Assembly: GCF_018687715.1 (NCBI RefSeq)
Contig: NC_056755.1
Location: 30,282,501 to 30,346,500, forward strand
DNA: 64,000 nucleotides
Reading direction: 5' to 3'
From: Carya illinoinensis
Lineage: Eukaryota > Streptophyta > Magnoliopsida > Fagales > Juglandaceae
The notes beneath the pieces are model-generated. The model did not search any database and was not told the origin of the DNA. It worked only from the letters and a program-made list of their open reading frames with translations. Shown here in pieces: positions 1 through 11,387 of the stretch (within the stretch, counting starts at the first letter, position 1; each line of letters begins with the position of its first letter). The position numbers and the translations under genes are program-made.

Positions 1-2
1 TT

Positions 3-1547
3 GGTTCTCCTATTACTATTTTCACTGACCACTCTGCTCTTAAGTATTTGTTAGCTAAGAAAGATGCAAAGCCACGCTTGATTCGCTGGATTCTATTACT
101 TCAAGAGTTCAACATCAACATTAAGGATAAGAAAGGAGTTGAAAACGTAGTAGCTGACCACCTCTCGAGATTGTCATCATCTCCTTCTTCAAATGTCAGC
201 CTTCCTCTTGATGATAGTTTCCCGGATGAGCAATTGTTTGTGGTTGATAGAGCTCCCTGGTATGCTGACATAGTCAATTATCCGGTGACTGAGCGAATGC
301 CTTCTGAATGGTCCATCCAAGATAAGCGTCGGTTTCTCTCTGAGGTACGATACTTTTATTTTGATGATCCATATCTTTTTAAGTATTGTTCGGACCAATT
401 GATTCGAAGATGCATTCCTGATGATGAGTTTTCTTCGGTTTTGAGATTTTGTCATATGGGTGCATGTGGTGGTCATTTTTCAGCAAAGAAAACAATTTCA
501 AAAATTTTGCAAAGCGGTTTTTACTGGCCTTCCATGTTTAAAGATGCTTATAATTTTTGCAAGGCTTGTGAGCCTTGTCAAAAATTGGGATCCATTAGCA
601 AAAGAGACATGATGCATCTTTCCCCTATTCTTACTTTAGAAATTTTTGATTGTTGGGGAATAGATTTCATGGAACCTTTTCCAGTTTCTTTTGGAAATAC
701 ATATATTCTATTGGCTGTGGATTATGTTTCAAAATGGGTGGAGGCCATTGCTTGCAAAACAAATGACCATCATGTTGTCCTGAAATTTTTGCAATCTTTG
801 TTTGCTCGTTTTGGCATGCCAAAAGTTATTATAAGTGATGGGGGTTCTCATTTTTGCAACAAACTATTTTCTACACTTGTGAAGAAATATGGTATTACAC
901 ACAGAGTTTCTACCCCTTATCACCCTCAAACAAATGGGCAAGCTGAATTGGCAAACAGAAAGATAAAAATTATTTTAGAGAAAACCATCAAGCCTAATAG
1001 GAAAGATTGGTCGGTTAAACTTCTTGATGCTTTGTGGGCTTATAGGACAGCTTTTAAAACAAATCTAGGGATGTCTCCTTATTGATTAGTTTATGGTAAA
1101 GCTTGTCATTTACCTGTTGATATTCAGCATCGAGCTCTTTGGGCCATAAAACATGTTAACATGTCACTTGATGAAGTTTCAGGATTGAGAAAATTGCAGA
1201 TCAATGAATTGGATGAATCTCGTCAGAATGCTTATGCCAACGCTCAGATTGCAAAGGAACGCATGAAAATTCTGCATGATCAGAAAATTCATCCAAAGCA
1301 TTTCACACTTGGCCAGGAAGTTCTTCTTTACAACTCTCGCTTACACATTTTTCCTGGAAAGTTGAAATCCCGATGGAGTGCGCAGTACATTGTAAAGACC
1401 GTTCATCCTCATGGTGCGATAGACATTGTCAATCCGAAGAATGGTAATAGCTTCACTGTCAATGGACAACGTCTAAAGTCATTTATGAAGGTCTTTGATC
1501 CACATGAGGAGATCTTGCCTGTGCAAGACCCCAGGGAAGTGTTTTGA
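3..1547 (+). pseudogene. Athila pol fragment: RNase H tail and integrase, one nonsense codon
   Basis: The frame is open from base 3 to 1547 apart from one TGA at 1083-1085. It starts with an RNase H tail (TDHSALKYL, then ADHLSRL). Integrase follows: zinc-binding H/H and C/C ([16 protein letters not shown]), then the DDE catalytic core, all three acids present (counting from the Met at 48: D206 in GIDFM, D264 in SDGG, E300 in GQAE). The stop falls after GMSPY, where relatives have Arg, so it is probably CGA to TGA. After it the frame continues through YGKACHLPV and the C-terminal DNA-binding part (FPGKLKSRW, VNGQRLK) to a normal end at 1545-1547. The enzyme would join retrotransposon cDNA to chromosomal DNA in the nucleus; this copy is dead through the stop and the missing 5' half cannot be judged. 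The ATG at 48 is internal, not a real start. Confidence 0.9.
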
Positions 1548-2632
1548 TTTGCTTCTCCTTCTTTACAGTTTTCTTTACTTGCTTTGTTTTTATTTGTTCT
1601 TTTGCTTTGATTTTATATTTCATGTTGATTGTTTGTTTTGCTTGCTTAGTTCTGTGCACTTTCTTTTCTTTCGTTCGACTCATTAAGGACTATGTCTCTC
1701 ACTAGTTGGGGAGTAGCATGTGTACACAGTTTTTTTAAAATATATATATATATATATATATAAAATAAAAAAATAAGATTTGTGAAATTTGAGCATCTTG
1801 GTGGAGTAGTTGAGTGGGATCATTTGTGAAGATTTATTTTCAAGCTTAAATATAGAGCATGATTTTTGATGCATCATATTTTGTTGATATGTGGTTTGAA
1901 ACACCGGGATGTTATGCTTATTGAGATGAAACTTGATAAAATTTTTGTAGAACGAAAGACAAATTTTGAAGGACATTACGCTTGTAGTGTTCCTTATTTA
2001 CCATTCATTAATTTAACACTAGAGAAGTAAACTGCAAGACTACCGAGCCATGCCAAAACAAAAAAAAACAAACAAACAAAAAAAAAAAAAGAGGAAAAGG
2101 ATTTGAAAAGATTAGAAAGAAAAGAAAAGAAGAAAAGAAAAAAAAAACACAAAAAGAAAAGAAAAAAAAAAGAGAGAAAAGGAATAAAGGCAGCTTAGTG
2201 AACTTTCCTAAGTAAAAAGGGCTAGAAACAGTTACCCAAGACTTTGGGGGTTGAGTGTCCAACCTTTAAAAACAGAGCTGGCGTGAAAACTGCTAGACCC
2301 TTGGGCTTTGAGGTAGTTAGAATCAGCAATAATTAATCTTAAGGTTGAAAAATCTTATGGCAAATCATGGCTAGTAATGAGGAACACACAACCAATCTAG
2401 CTCCACACACACATTTGAGTTATGAGACATTTGCCTTAATTCTATGTGAAAGATTGTTAAGATAGTCTTTGTGGGTATAACCCTTGGGGGTTGAGTAGTA
2501 ACGTGTCACTTTTGTGAGAATTCAGAATTGTGTTTGATTATTTTTGTTTGAATTTCGATCTTTATGCAATATTCATCTCAATTAATTTTCACTATTTTGC
2601 TCAAGGATTAGCAAAATGCTAGTTGGGGGGTG
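1548..2632 (+). other. Athila 3' non-coding region and polypurine tract
   Basis: No coding sequence is visible between the integrase stop and the 3' LTR, so there is no env-like reading frame. The stretch holds a G-rich motif at about 1702-1713 (GTTGGGGAG) of the kind seen after pol in Athila elements, a TA microsatellite, an A/G-rich tract at 2055-2190, and the polypurine tract itself (AGTTGGGGGGTG, 2621-2632) directly against the LTR. The polypurine tract primes plus-strand DNA synthesis. Confidence 0.75.
1741..1762. repeat. (TA)n microsatellite
   Basis: About eleven TA units in the Athila 3' non-coding region. Confidence 0.95.
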
Positions 2633-3936
2633 TGATTGAGTTGAATTATTGCATTTTTAATGCTTTTGGAACCAATATATATTAATTCTTTCATTACTTT
2701 ATCATTGGTTTTATATGGAAAAATGAATAAATCAAAGTTGTGATTTTAATTGATTAAAAGCATGAATTTCTGCTCTAATTTTATCAACTGCCAATTAATA
2801 TGGGTTATGGTACATTTCGCTCGAGCGGCGGCAGAAGCCGCCGCTCGAGCGAAGTTAGGCAGATTCAAACGCTCGACTTCCGCTCGACAGTGGGCTCGAG
2901 CGAGTTGCGGGAAAAGAGATCACTCGAGCGGAGGCATTTGGCCGCTCGAGCGAATTCAGGCAGATCGAACGCTCGATGTTCGCTCGATAGGCCGCTCGAG
3001 CGAACTTAGGCAGAGTCGAACACTCAATGTTCACTCGACACTCCGCTCGAGCGAATATCACATTTTTATAGATCAGGATTTATTCCGCCGTCAGAGTATA
3101 TATATGTTTTTTTTTTTACATTTTAGGAGGACTTTTGGGCTGGAAAACTCGGTTTTGAGTAGGGAAACACTTAGAATTCATTTTTTCTTTGATTTTTGTT
3201 CAGATTCGGAGAGGAGGATTCATTCAATCGATCATTCACGCAGCTACACAATTTTCACTGGATCATTCACTCACACTGCAGCAGATTGAAGAACTCCTTG
3301 AGGGGTCCAATTGCCACTGCAACTCAGCCTCCTCCCCCGCTTCGAATTTTCATCTCCATTCAACTGGCTTGATCTTTTCAATTCCCTACTTGCTATTTCA
3401 TTTTAGTTTTGAGTTTCTGAATTATTTTAGAAAATTTTGATTTAGACGTTTGAGTAATTTATTTGTTATTCATTTAATTCATGTTATTTATTTTTATCGT
3501 TTCGTTAAGCTTTCATTTTAGTAGTGATTACAATTACGGTGGTTTAATTTGAGAATTTGTGATTTGAATATAATGATAAACCCTAGAACATTGAAATTGG
3601 GGCTTTTCAATTTTCAGTGCATGTTTTATCAATTACTTCCTAATTTAGTTTAATTCTTAATTTAGTTTTATTAATTTCCGAGTTTAATCTATTAGTCCTT
3701 TACATTCCAATCCAACAATCAAAATCTAAAAACATGAATCTAGTCCATAACTAGTACCCTTTTCCATCCATTGTACATACCATCATTTTATTTTCTCTTT
3801 GTTTCACCTTTTTCAACGAGTTTGATTTTTAAGTAACTTTCCCTGAGGAGATGATCTAGGAATTTATTTCTAATTATTACACGACATCCTCCTGCACTTG
3901 GGATAGCTTTAGTGCTACTCATTTTTGAGTGAGTCA
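2633..3936 (+). repeat. Athila 3' LTR (LTR family A)
   Basis: Begins TGATTGAG directly after the polypurine tract and ends GAGTGAGTCA, so it has TG...CA ends. The first part (about 2633-2800) and the last 300 bp (about 3640-3936) match the ends of the solo LTRs at 16949-19216 (+) and 24805-27359 (-). The 3' end holds a CCCTGAGGAGA-type motif typical of Athila/Tat LTR ends. The middle is different from the other two copies: it holds the CTCGAG repeat array. Length 1304 bp against 2268 and 2555 bp in the solo copies. Confidence 0.85.
2818..3054. repeat. GC-rich CTCGAGCG repeat array inside the LTR
   Basis: Seven CTCGAGCG motifs in about 240 bp, most as CGCTCGAGCG, a perfect palindrome. Between them a spacer recurs with variations (TTAGGCAGA..C.AACGCTCGA.GTTCGCTCGA). 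It is an irregular tandem repeat with a unit near 50 bp, strongly CG-rich in an otherwise AT-rich LTR. It lies in the U3-like part. Its function is unknown. Confidence 0.85.
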
Positions 3937-3962
3937 CACGACTAGCTATCTCTCTCTGATCC

Positions 3963-4578
3963 ATGGCTAAACCTTCTCCCTCACCTTCTTCCTCCCAGCC
4001 ACATCCATAATTTCTTCATTCTCTCATATTGTAACTACGAAACTTATGACTGAAAATTACCCTTTCTGGAAGGTGCAAATCAGCACCTATCTTAGAGGCC
4101 AGGATCTCTTTTACCTCCTAGATGACTCACGTCAAACTCCCCCTGAATTTCTTCCCGATAAACCGAACACCATCAACCTAGAAATACTCATTATGAAAAC
4201 ATACTGATCAGCAAGTTCTCAACATCTTATTTTCCTCCATTTCTGACTCTATTTTTAGTCATGTCCTTTCTTCAAAAACTTCTCGAGCACTCTGGACTTC
4301 TCTTGCTACGATGTTCTCTTCCAAAGCGCAAGCCCAGGAGTTTCACATCAAATTCCAACTTACTCATCTATCACAAGGAAACCAAAATATTACCAAATAT
4401 TTTGGAAAGACACATACACTTGCTGATACACTTGCCGCCATAGGGAGTCCTCTTCCTAATAAAGAATTTGTCTCCTACTTGCTTATTGGTTTAAATTTCT
4501 ATTATGATCCACTTGTTACTTCCATCACAACTCGGACTAACCCCTTGACCTTGCATGAGTTGTATCAAATGCTGTTAG
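3963..4578 (+). pseudogene. copia gag, N-terminal part
   Basis: Starts ATGGCTAAACC at 3963. A motif typical of plant copia gag (NYPFWKVQI, then LRGQDLFYLLDD) is seen at about 4050-4125, and a second conserved part (LTHLSQGNQNITKYFGKTHT, then GLNFYYDPL) at 4350-4520. There are stops in the first 100 bases and frame changes near 4200 and 4300. The reading stops at YQMLL because of the solo LTR insertion at 4579 and continues at 8944 with HESKVAHKI-like sequence. Gag forms the particle that packages the element RNA. Confidence 0.8.
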
Positions 4579-7500
4579 TGTAACATCCTGCCAGAAATTC
4601 AATAGTGAAATTTCTATAAACTTTAGGAACCTCGTAAAAACTCCATAAGATTTCATGAATCGACTCATCGCAAAAGTTTTAGTCTATCAACATAGTCAGT
4701 GTTACCACTCACTACGGTGCCAGAAATGAGATTTTAATTGTTTTGAGGTAGTTAGAAGTGTCAGAGTGTGTTATGGTCTACGCTACTAGACTCAGTTAAT
4801 TATTTAGGATTTTATGGCGCAATAATCATTTTCATAATTTCGGACGAAATGCTTGTTTGAAACTGTGAATTAATTTTTAGGGGCACTTCGGGGTTGAGTT
4901 TTGGTAAACGATTTTCACTATAGGTTAATATGAATATTTAGGATTTTTCAGTACTAAGTTATTTTTTTGGAGTGAATAGTAACCTCAATAAGCGTACTAA
5001 ATGCAGTGTTTTTAAAATCACAGTGTGAAATGTCCAAATTAGGTTAGAGAAGTTTTATTTGGATACTTGAAAATATCTTAGCCACATATAGTGAATGGTA
5101 TCATACACTTGGCACGAAGAGGAACCATTAGATGGATTTGTGAAGGAAATCAAGGTGTGAGATCATGCCACCTAAGCAAAATGTTTTTTATTTGATCAAC
5201 CAAATTGAGCCAGATGAAAGAGGGTTTCAACCCTAGCGAAATCCTAAATGGCTGGAATCCATTTGAAGCTCCAAAAACTTGGTTGAAACCGAAACCCTAA
5301 ATGGTTTCCCCAAACCCTAAAGTTGGCATTCAACCCTTTTTGATCCAATTTCTAGCATTGTGTTTAATCACTTGATTAAATCACTTCTATATACTATTAA
5401 TTTCTCAAATTATTTTTATGACATCATTATCCAACCTTTTAAACCTTGAAAATTTTTTTGGGCTAAGAAAAATTGGATTTGGGCTTGATAGCATCTCAAA
5501 CCCTAACCAAACCCTCTTTAAACCCCAAATTGAAGCCCACTTGGTTGAGGCCCACGAATTTGGCCACCTTGGCAAGGCTTCTTGAAGAAGTTTCCTCCCC
5601 CACATGGCAGACCATTCACTCCCCTTGGTTGCACCCAATAGTGCCTTGATGAGATGGAGAAACCGACCCCATCAACCTCCATACCTCATAGCTTTTGCAG
5701 GCTGTCTTTTGCCCCTCACTATTCTCCACTTTATGTCACATAGCCACCTCTAATCAAGGTCATTCACGTCTGTATCTTCCCCCAACAGAAGCTTTGAGTC
5801 GTGCAAGACACACTTCCTTCCCTTTCATCACTTCTTTATCCCGTTCTTAGAGAGAAACCCAAAAGAGCTCTCTGGGGCAGATTTCTGGGTCTTTTTGCGT
5901 GGAGCTTTTTGACTATTTTTATGTATTTTTACATGATGAATCCTTCATAACAGTTGTTCTTCTTTGAGTTTAGTTTCCATAGATATATTATTTGTATCAT
6001 TCCATGGTCATTTGGTTGGTTGAAAGTATTTTTAACCATGGAAAGGTCATTCTGGGCGTGAAACTGGAGAGTATGTTATGTTTTGGGATTTTTGACCCAA
6101 GCTATTGGACATATATTGGTCCGAACATTTTATGGAGTGTTTTTAGCATGTGTTTAACAGTGTTAATTGAATTTTTGTTTCATGAATAAAGCTTTTGATG
6201 ATATATTTTCTTAGATCTAGAAACTTGAAAACTGGAAGTGGAAAAACAGTTTTTATTTGGAGAAAGTTTGAATATTCCGTGGTTTGATCTTACTCTAATG
6301 GCTTTGATATTTTTATATGATGATACTAAGTCTCTTATTTTCATGTTAGGATGTTATTTTGAAGATATTTAGCATTAGTTTCAAAGATATGATTTTTCTA
6401 TGCAAGAGAATTTTGGTTAGGCCTAATATTTGATGTTTTTGGGTTAGATCCATGTTTTGTTGAGTTTTAGCCATGTGATTTTAATTTTGATGGTTGGATA
6501 TTCTTTAGGACACATTTTTAAACCATGTGATGCTTTATTTCAAAGATTTCACCTTCTTAAGCCATTGATCAAGAGATTTATCAAAACTAATTAAGAAAAA
6601 AGTTTCTATTTTTGGACTAAGTGTAAAACCAAAAACTCCGAGTGCTATTTTGTGATTTTGGTGACTTTAGTTTGATGATTTAAAATATGGTTGATCTTAG
6701 GATGATGTTATGAATATGTTAGAAGTAAGATTTGTTTTTTTGGAATTCTTGGAGATGTTTTGATTTAGGGACAAAGGTTGTGATTCAAGTGTTTGAATCT
6801 TTTTACAAAAACGTTTGGTGTTGATTATTAGATTTTTTTAAATGGATGTTTTAAGTACGGTTTTAAACTTAGGAGAGGAAGATATTTGTTGCAAAATTTT
6901 GGTTTAAACATGAGTTTTGAAGTTGGAAAAAATTGCAACAAAAATCAAAAGAAATGGCCTATGGATGTTTCGGCCAAGTGTGTTTTCCTTAGTTGTGACT
7001 TGTTTTAATTTTTTATGAGTTGATATTTGAGTTTAGGACAAAATTTACATCCTCACATGTAAAGGATGTGAAATCTTTAAGTTAAGGGTAAAACGGTCAT
7101 TTTCCCACATGTAGAGGGTAAAATGGTAATTTTACTCTAAGTTGTCTCCTTTGCACATTTCTAATTGTTATTAATTAAATTTCTAACTTTTAGAAAACCC
7201 TTTTACAACTTTTCATGTTTCGCGCTCTATTCTCGTAAAACGTGACGATCGAGGTAAGTTAGCTTTTAACTTACTATCAATTTACTGTGTATGTATGATG
7301 GGCAAGAGAATTACAATTTATGTACGTATGTTATCATATGTGCCATTCCATGTCACATCATTACATGTTTATCTCTTACGCATGATTCATTCTGTCACTA
7401 ATGCTTATCTGTTACACAATCTATTATATCACGTATTGCTATATGTTGCAAGTATATCATATTATGTTATGCCATCTATTACATTTATGTCATGTCACGT

Positions 7501-8938
7501 AATATTTATTGTTACATGTTATGCCATGTTATGAAATATTGTCTGTTATATATTATGTCATACTACAAAATATTTCTATCTCAAGTAAGTCATGTCTCTC
7601 AAGTTAGGTTCAAGTCATGTTATGTGACGTCAGGACTTCTGTTATTTCTTATTCCAATCAAGTTTCATTTCGAATACAGTTGTGTATTTTGAGAACAGTT
7701 AAGTTTTGATTATTAGTTAATTTGTACTACGGTCAAGAATTATACACGCTGCCTGGTATTGCGGTCAAGGCTATGCGCTGCTGAGTACTAAGGTGAAGAA
7801 GTATAATCTACCATACTAAAGTGGTTAAATCAGTTAAGTTATGTTATGGTTAAGGATAATATGCGCTACCTGGTACTGTGGTCAAGGCTATGCGCTGCCA
7901 AGTACTATGGTAAAAGAGTATAATCTGCCGTACTACAGAAGGATGATACGCGCTGCGTGATACTGCGGTCAAAGCTATGGACTGCCGAGTACTACGATGA
8001 AGGAGTCTAATCTGCCGTTATGTTATGTTATGTTCACGTTTATATTATGTCTCAAGTTCACATTTATGTTATGTTATGCTCAGGTTTATGTTAAGTTCAA
8101 GTTCATGTTTATGTTATGTATGTTCAGGTTCATGCTATGTTTCAAGTCCATGTTATGTTTCAAGTTCAAGTTCTTGTTATGTTGCTAGTTGCTAGTCCAT
8201 GTTATGTTTTAAGTTCAAGTTCATGTTATGACAAATCAAGTTTGGTTCACGTTTCTGTTCAGGGTATGTCAGTTATGCCATGCTATATGTTAAGTTATGT
8301 TATGCTTACTTACGACTTTAATTATGCATTCATGCTTTTACTCCCATGCATGCATCATTAACTTGTGTGAAAGTTCACTGTTAACTTGCTGAGATTTGTA
8401 ATCAAATCTCATGTGATAGTCCCAACTACCATTCCCCCCCCCGGTGAATGGTAGACGATGTTTCAGGTTCAGAATAGGGAGCGAACATCGATAGGCTGGA
8501 GGAGGTTGACTAGACACTGCAGATGCGATGCGGAGCTTTCAGCTTCTATACTTAGTTTTTGTTGGATAGTATTCTAGTCTCGTTTATTGAGTTACGCGAG
8601 TTACTCGACGAACTGGCTCAATAGTATATTTTGGTAATGTAAATATGGAGTCTAGTCTCCCATGTTTTGAGATTACAGTCTTCTGAGACCCGTACTATAA
8701 TCGTAGATATTTATTTTGTTAAGTATACATACATTATGCTTTAATTATTTGGGATGTTATAAGTTTGGTGCATGGTATTAAAAAAAAAAATTATCCGTTG
8801 CGAATATTGCATAATGCTAGATGCATGTTAGGAACATTGCATCTTATATGTCATGAACGGGGACAGGTAACCTTGTGTTACATGTCCGGACGCTTCAGAT
8901 ATCCGTCCGATCCCAAACGGAAATCTAGGGGCGTCACA
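4579..8938 (+). mobile_element. Solo LTR, Tekay-like, 4.36 kb, TSD GTTAG
   Basis: Begins TGTAACATCCTGCC and ends GGGGCGTCACA. It is flanked by the 5-bp duplication GTTAG (4574-4578 and 8939-8943), and removing it rejoins copia gag. No gag or pol coding sequence, primer-binding site or polypurine tract was found inside. Its ends resemble those of the Tekay LTRs at 36096-38197 and 43309-45403 read on the minus strand (TGTGATGACCCGC...GGGGGCGTCACA), which sets the orientation as plus. It is best read as one LTR left after recombination between two LTRs. The length is at the upper end for an LTR; a non-coding LARD-like element is the alternative. The open frames inside are short, not conserved, and not genes. 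Confidence 0.85.
7745..8017. repeat. Three tandem repeats of about 90-115 bp in the LTR
   Basis: A unit of the form CGCTGCCTGGTATTGCGG, GTCAAGGCTATGCGCTGC, GAGTACTA, GTATAATCTGCCGTACTA occurs at about 7745, 7862 and 7948. The first interval is longer because of about 30 extra bases. Directly after it, 8018-8330 is a simple region made of TTATGTTATG and CAAGTTCATG variants. Confidence 0.8.
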
Positions 8939-10598
8939 GTTAGTACATGAAAGCAAGGTCGCTCACAAGATCATCGGTCAAACACTGAACCATCTGCTAA
9001 TTTCTCCTCTGTTAATGGTGGTGGTTGAGGATGAGGCCCAAATTGTGGTGGTAGACAAGGGAGAACCAGTCGTGGTGGCAGATCTGGACATAATCATGGT
9101 GGTGGCCGTTTCTACAATCCTGCCCAGAACCATACTCAGACCACCTGTCAAGTTTGCAACAAGCAAAGCCATGTTGCTCTTCAGTGCAGGTTCTGTTTCA
9201 ACCACTCTTATCATCTTGATGCACTACCATCGTTCTCGGCAAATTTCATAGCTCCAAATTCCTTCTCTAACGAAGCTTGGTCTTTGGACTCCACGACAAT
9301 GCATCACATCACAAGCGACGTAAGCAATCTCAATATATCGTTTGAACAGTATACTGGCAGTGACCAAATTTGCCATTAGTGATGGTACAACTCTGCCCAT
9401 TCAACACTTCGGTGACTCCTCCTTGTCAACTCATTCCTATACTTTTCGACTTCAAAATTTACTTCATGTTCCCTCCATGACCAAAAATCTTATCTCTGTG
9501 TGTAAATTTTGTGCTGACAATCAATGTTTCTTTGAATTTCATGACACATTCTTCTCCGTGAAGGACAAGTCCACTCATAAGATCCTCCTCACCGGTCCCA
9601 GCCATAACGGCCTTTATGTCTTTCCTACAGTACTGTCTCCATCTTCCTCGGTCCATTACCCTCTGCTCATTTTGGAGAATGAACCTCCCTAGCTTATTGG
9701 CATCATCAGCTCGGTCATCCATCGCTAAAAATCGTGTCTCAAGTCTTGCACTCTAACCATATGAAGTATCTTCCCAATGAACATACCTTTATGTGCTCTA
9801 CTTGTCCGCTTGCCAAGCTTCATCAACTTCCTTTTTGGCCCAATCAAGCCCAATACACAAAGCCTCTTCAATTACTTGTAGCAAACTTGTGGGGCCCATC
9901 CCCTTATATTTCTCGCAATGGTTTTAAATACTATTTGTCTCTTGTTGATGCTTATACGCGTTTCACCTAGTTGTTTCCTATAAAACTTAAATTGGATGTT
10001 CTAAATATTTTCACCAATTTCCTCCCATACATTGAACATCTATTCAATTCTAATCTCATTATGCTACAAACTGATGGTGGGGGGAGTTCAAAACTCTCAC
10101 TCCACTTTGTCAAAAACTTGGCATCACTCATCGTTTTCGTGTCCCCATATGCATCAACAAAATGGCCTCATCGAATGCAAACATCGTCATATTGTTGAAA
10201 TTGGGCTAGTTCTCTTAGCCCATGCGTCTCTCCCATTTTCCTTTCGGGATGAAGCCTTTGAAACTGATGTCTATCTAATAAATTTAATGCCAAGCCCAAT
10301 TCTTCAACATAAGTCACCTTACTTTCTTGTCCTTAATTGAAGCCCAGGCTGCTCTTCCTTAAAAGTTTTTGGTTGTGAGTGTTGGCCCAATGTGAGACCA
10401 TACAACACTCACAAAATGGCCTACAAATATGTCTCATGTCTATTTTTGGGCTATAGCCCAACCCACAAAGGGTATAGGTGTCTGGATCTGAAAACCCAAT
10501 GTTTGTATGTCTCCCGAGATGTTATTTTTGCTGAAGACTCCTTCTCGTTTTGTACACAACAACCAATCTATCTACCAATCCATCCATGTCTCCGCACC
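8939..10598 (+). pseudogene. copia gag zinc knuckle, protease and integrase, broken
   Basis: Gag ends with a Gly/Arg-rich stretch and an intact CCHC zinc knuckle at 9146-9187 (CQVCNKQSHVALQC). The protease region reads SLDSTTMHH where the family has DSGAT, so the active-site Gly-Ala is lost (about 9285). A GAG-pre-integrase domain follows (LLHVPSMTKNLISV, about 9455; CSTCPLAKLHQLPF, about 9800). The integrase core runs from WGPSP (9892) through LQTDGGG (10067) to RPYNTHKMAYKYVSCLFLGY (about 10397), with several stops and frameshifts (for example at 9969 and 10197). The copia integrase C-terminus stops at 10598 at the gypsy LTR. Dead copy. Confidence 0.85.
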
Positions 10599-11387
10599 AA
10601 ATTTGAACCCGCGGAATTGGAATCCCTTGAACCCACAATCAATTTGAAACTCACCTAAAAAAGCCAAAAACAAGTCAATTGGATGGAGAATCTAGACCCG
10701 TTGAGAACTCGTTTCAAGAGTCTAGATTATATGAAAATCAAGATCTGTTGAAGAACCCATTTTAAGAACCCAAATTATAGAGGAACGCCACAAAGGTTAT
10801 GATTTATTTTTGATAAGTTTCAAAGTTCAATAAAGAATAAGAGCAAATAAAGTTAACTCACAATGAATAAAATTCATTAGTTTTCATAAACTTTCATATA
10901 TTGTCTAAAATGAGGCAGCAAAGACTATTTAAACTAAAATCTCACAAAATTCTAGGTAAAATAATGCCCCATCTTCCAAAAAGGCGCCTGAGTGAACAGT
11001 GCCTGTGGCTACAGTGCCATGCTATAGTAACCCTTGAAACTCTAGTTCAACAAAATAATTACTTTTCCAACGTGCCTTAAGTCCTTCTCATTATAAATCC
11101 AATTATTCTAAACTAATAAAATAAGTCCTTTAAATGAATTAACTAAATTGAATGCCTTCAAATCATGTTGCTCTTTGCTCTCTTCTATAGCTTGTATCAA
11201 ATTGATCAAAACTGGTTCTCATTCTTTCTAGCCCATCTTGAGTGTTGGGCTCTTGCTAACTTCATCCCAAGTGGATTGCACCAATCCTTACATTGCCTCC
11301 TTGATCTTCTTGGCTCTTGATCTTATAATTGGCCTATCTGGAACTTGCAACAAATCTTTAAGACTAGCTCCATCTTGGTGCCCATCA
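10599..11387 (-). repeat. 3' LTR of the nested gypsy element
   Basis: Colinear with 22101-22393, 24665-24804 and 27365-27723. Ends ...GGTGCCCATCA on the plus strand, where the minus-strand polypurine tract follows. It preserves both empty insertion sites: CTTTCATATATTG continues directly after TTCATAAA, and CTATAGTAACCC is uninterrupted near 11022. This makes it the reference for the two solo LTRs in the other copy. Confidence 0.85.

Larger units (their letters stand above)
1..3936 (+). mobile_element. Athila-type Ty3/gypsy retrotransposon, 3' part
   Basis: The last 3.9 kb of an LTR retrotransposon whose 5' LTR, gag and most of pol lie before the window. Visible in order: the tail of RNase H, integrase, about 1.1 kb of non-coding 3' region, a polypurine tract and a 3' LTR. 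The integrase sequence and the layout (long non-coding stretch after pol, GT-rich polypurine tract) fit the Athila lineage. The base after the LTR (3937) begins a Ty1/copia gag leader, so this element probably inserted in the 5' region of that copia element; CACGA (3937-3941) would then be one half of its target duplication, with the other half outside the window. That last step is inference. Confidence 0.85.

Noticed and set aside
1548..2632. An env-like gene in the Athila 3' region.
   Set aside because: No long frame or transmembrane segment; only low-complexity A/G-rich sequence.
8010..8361. Regular-looking repeats that might suggest a CRISPR-like array.
   Set aside because: Units are short, degenerate TTATG/CAAGTTCATG variants without uniform repeats or unique spacers, inside a plant LTR.
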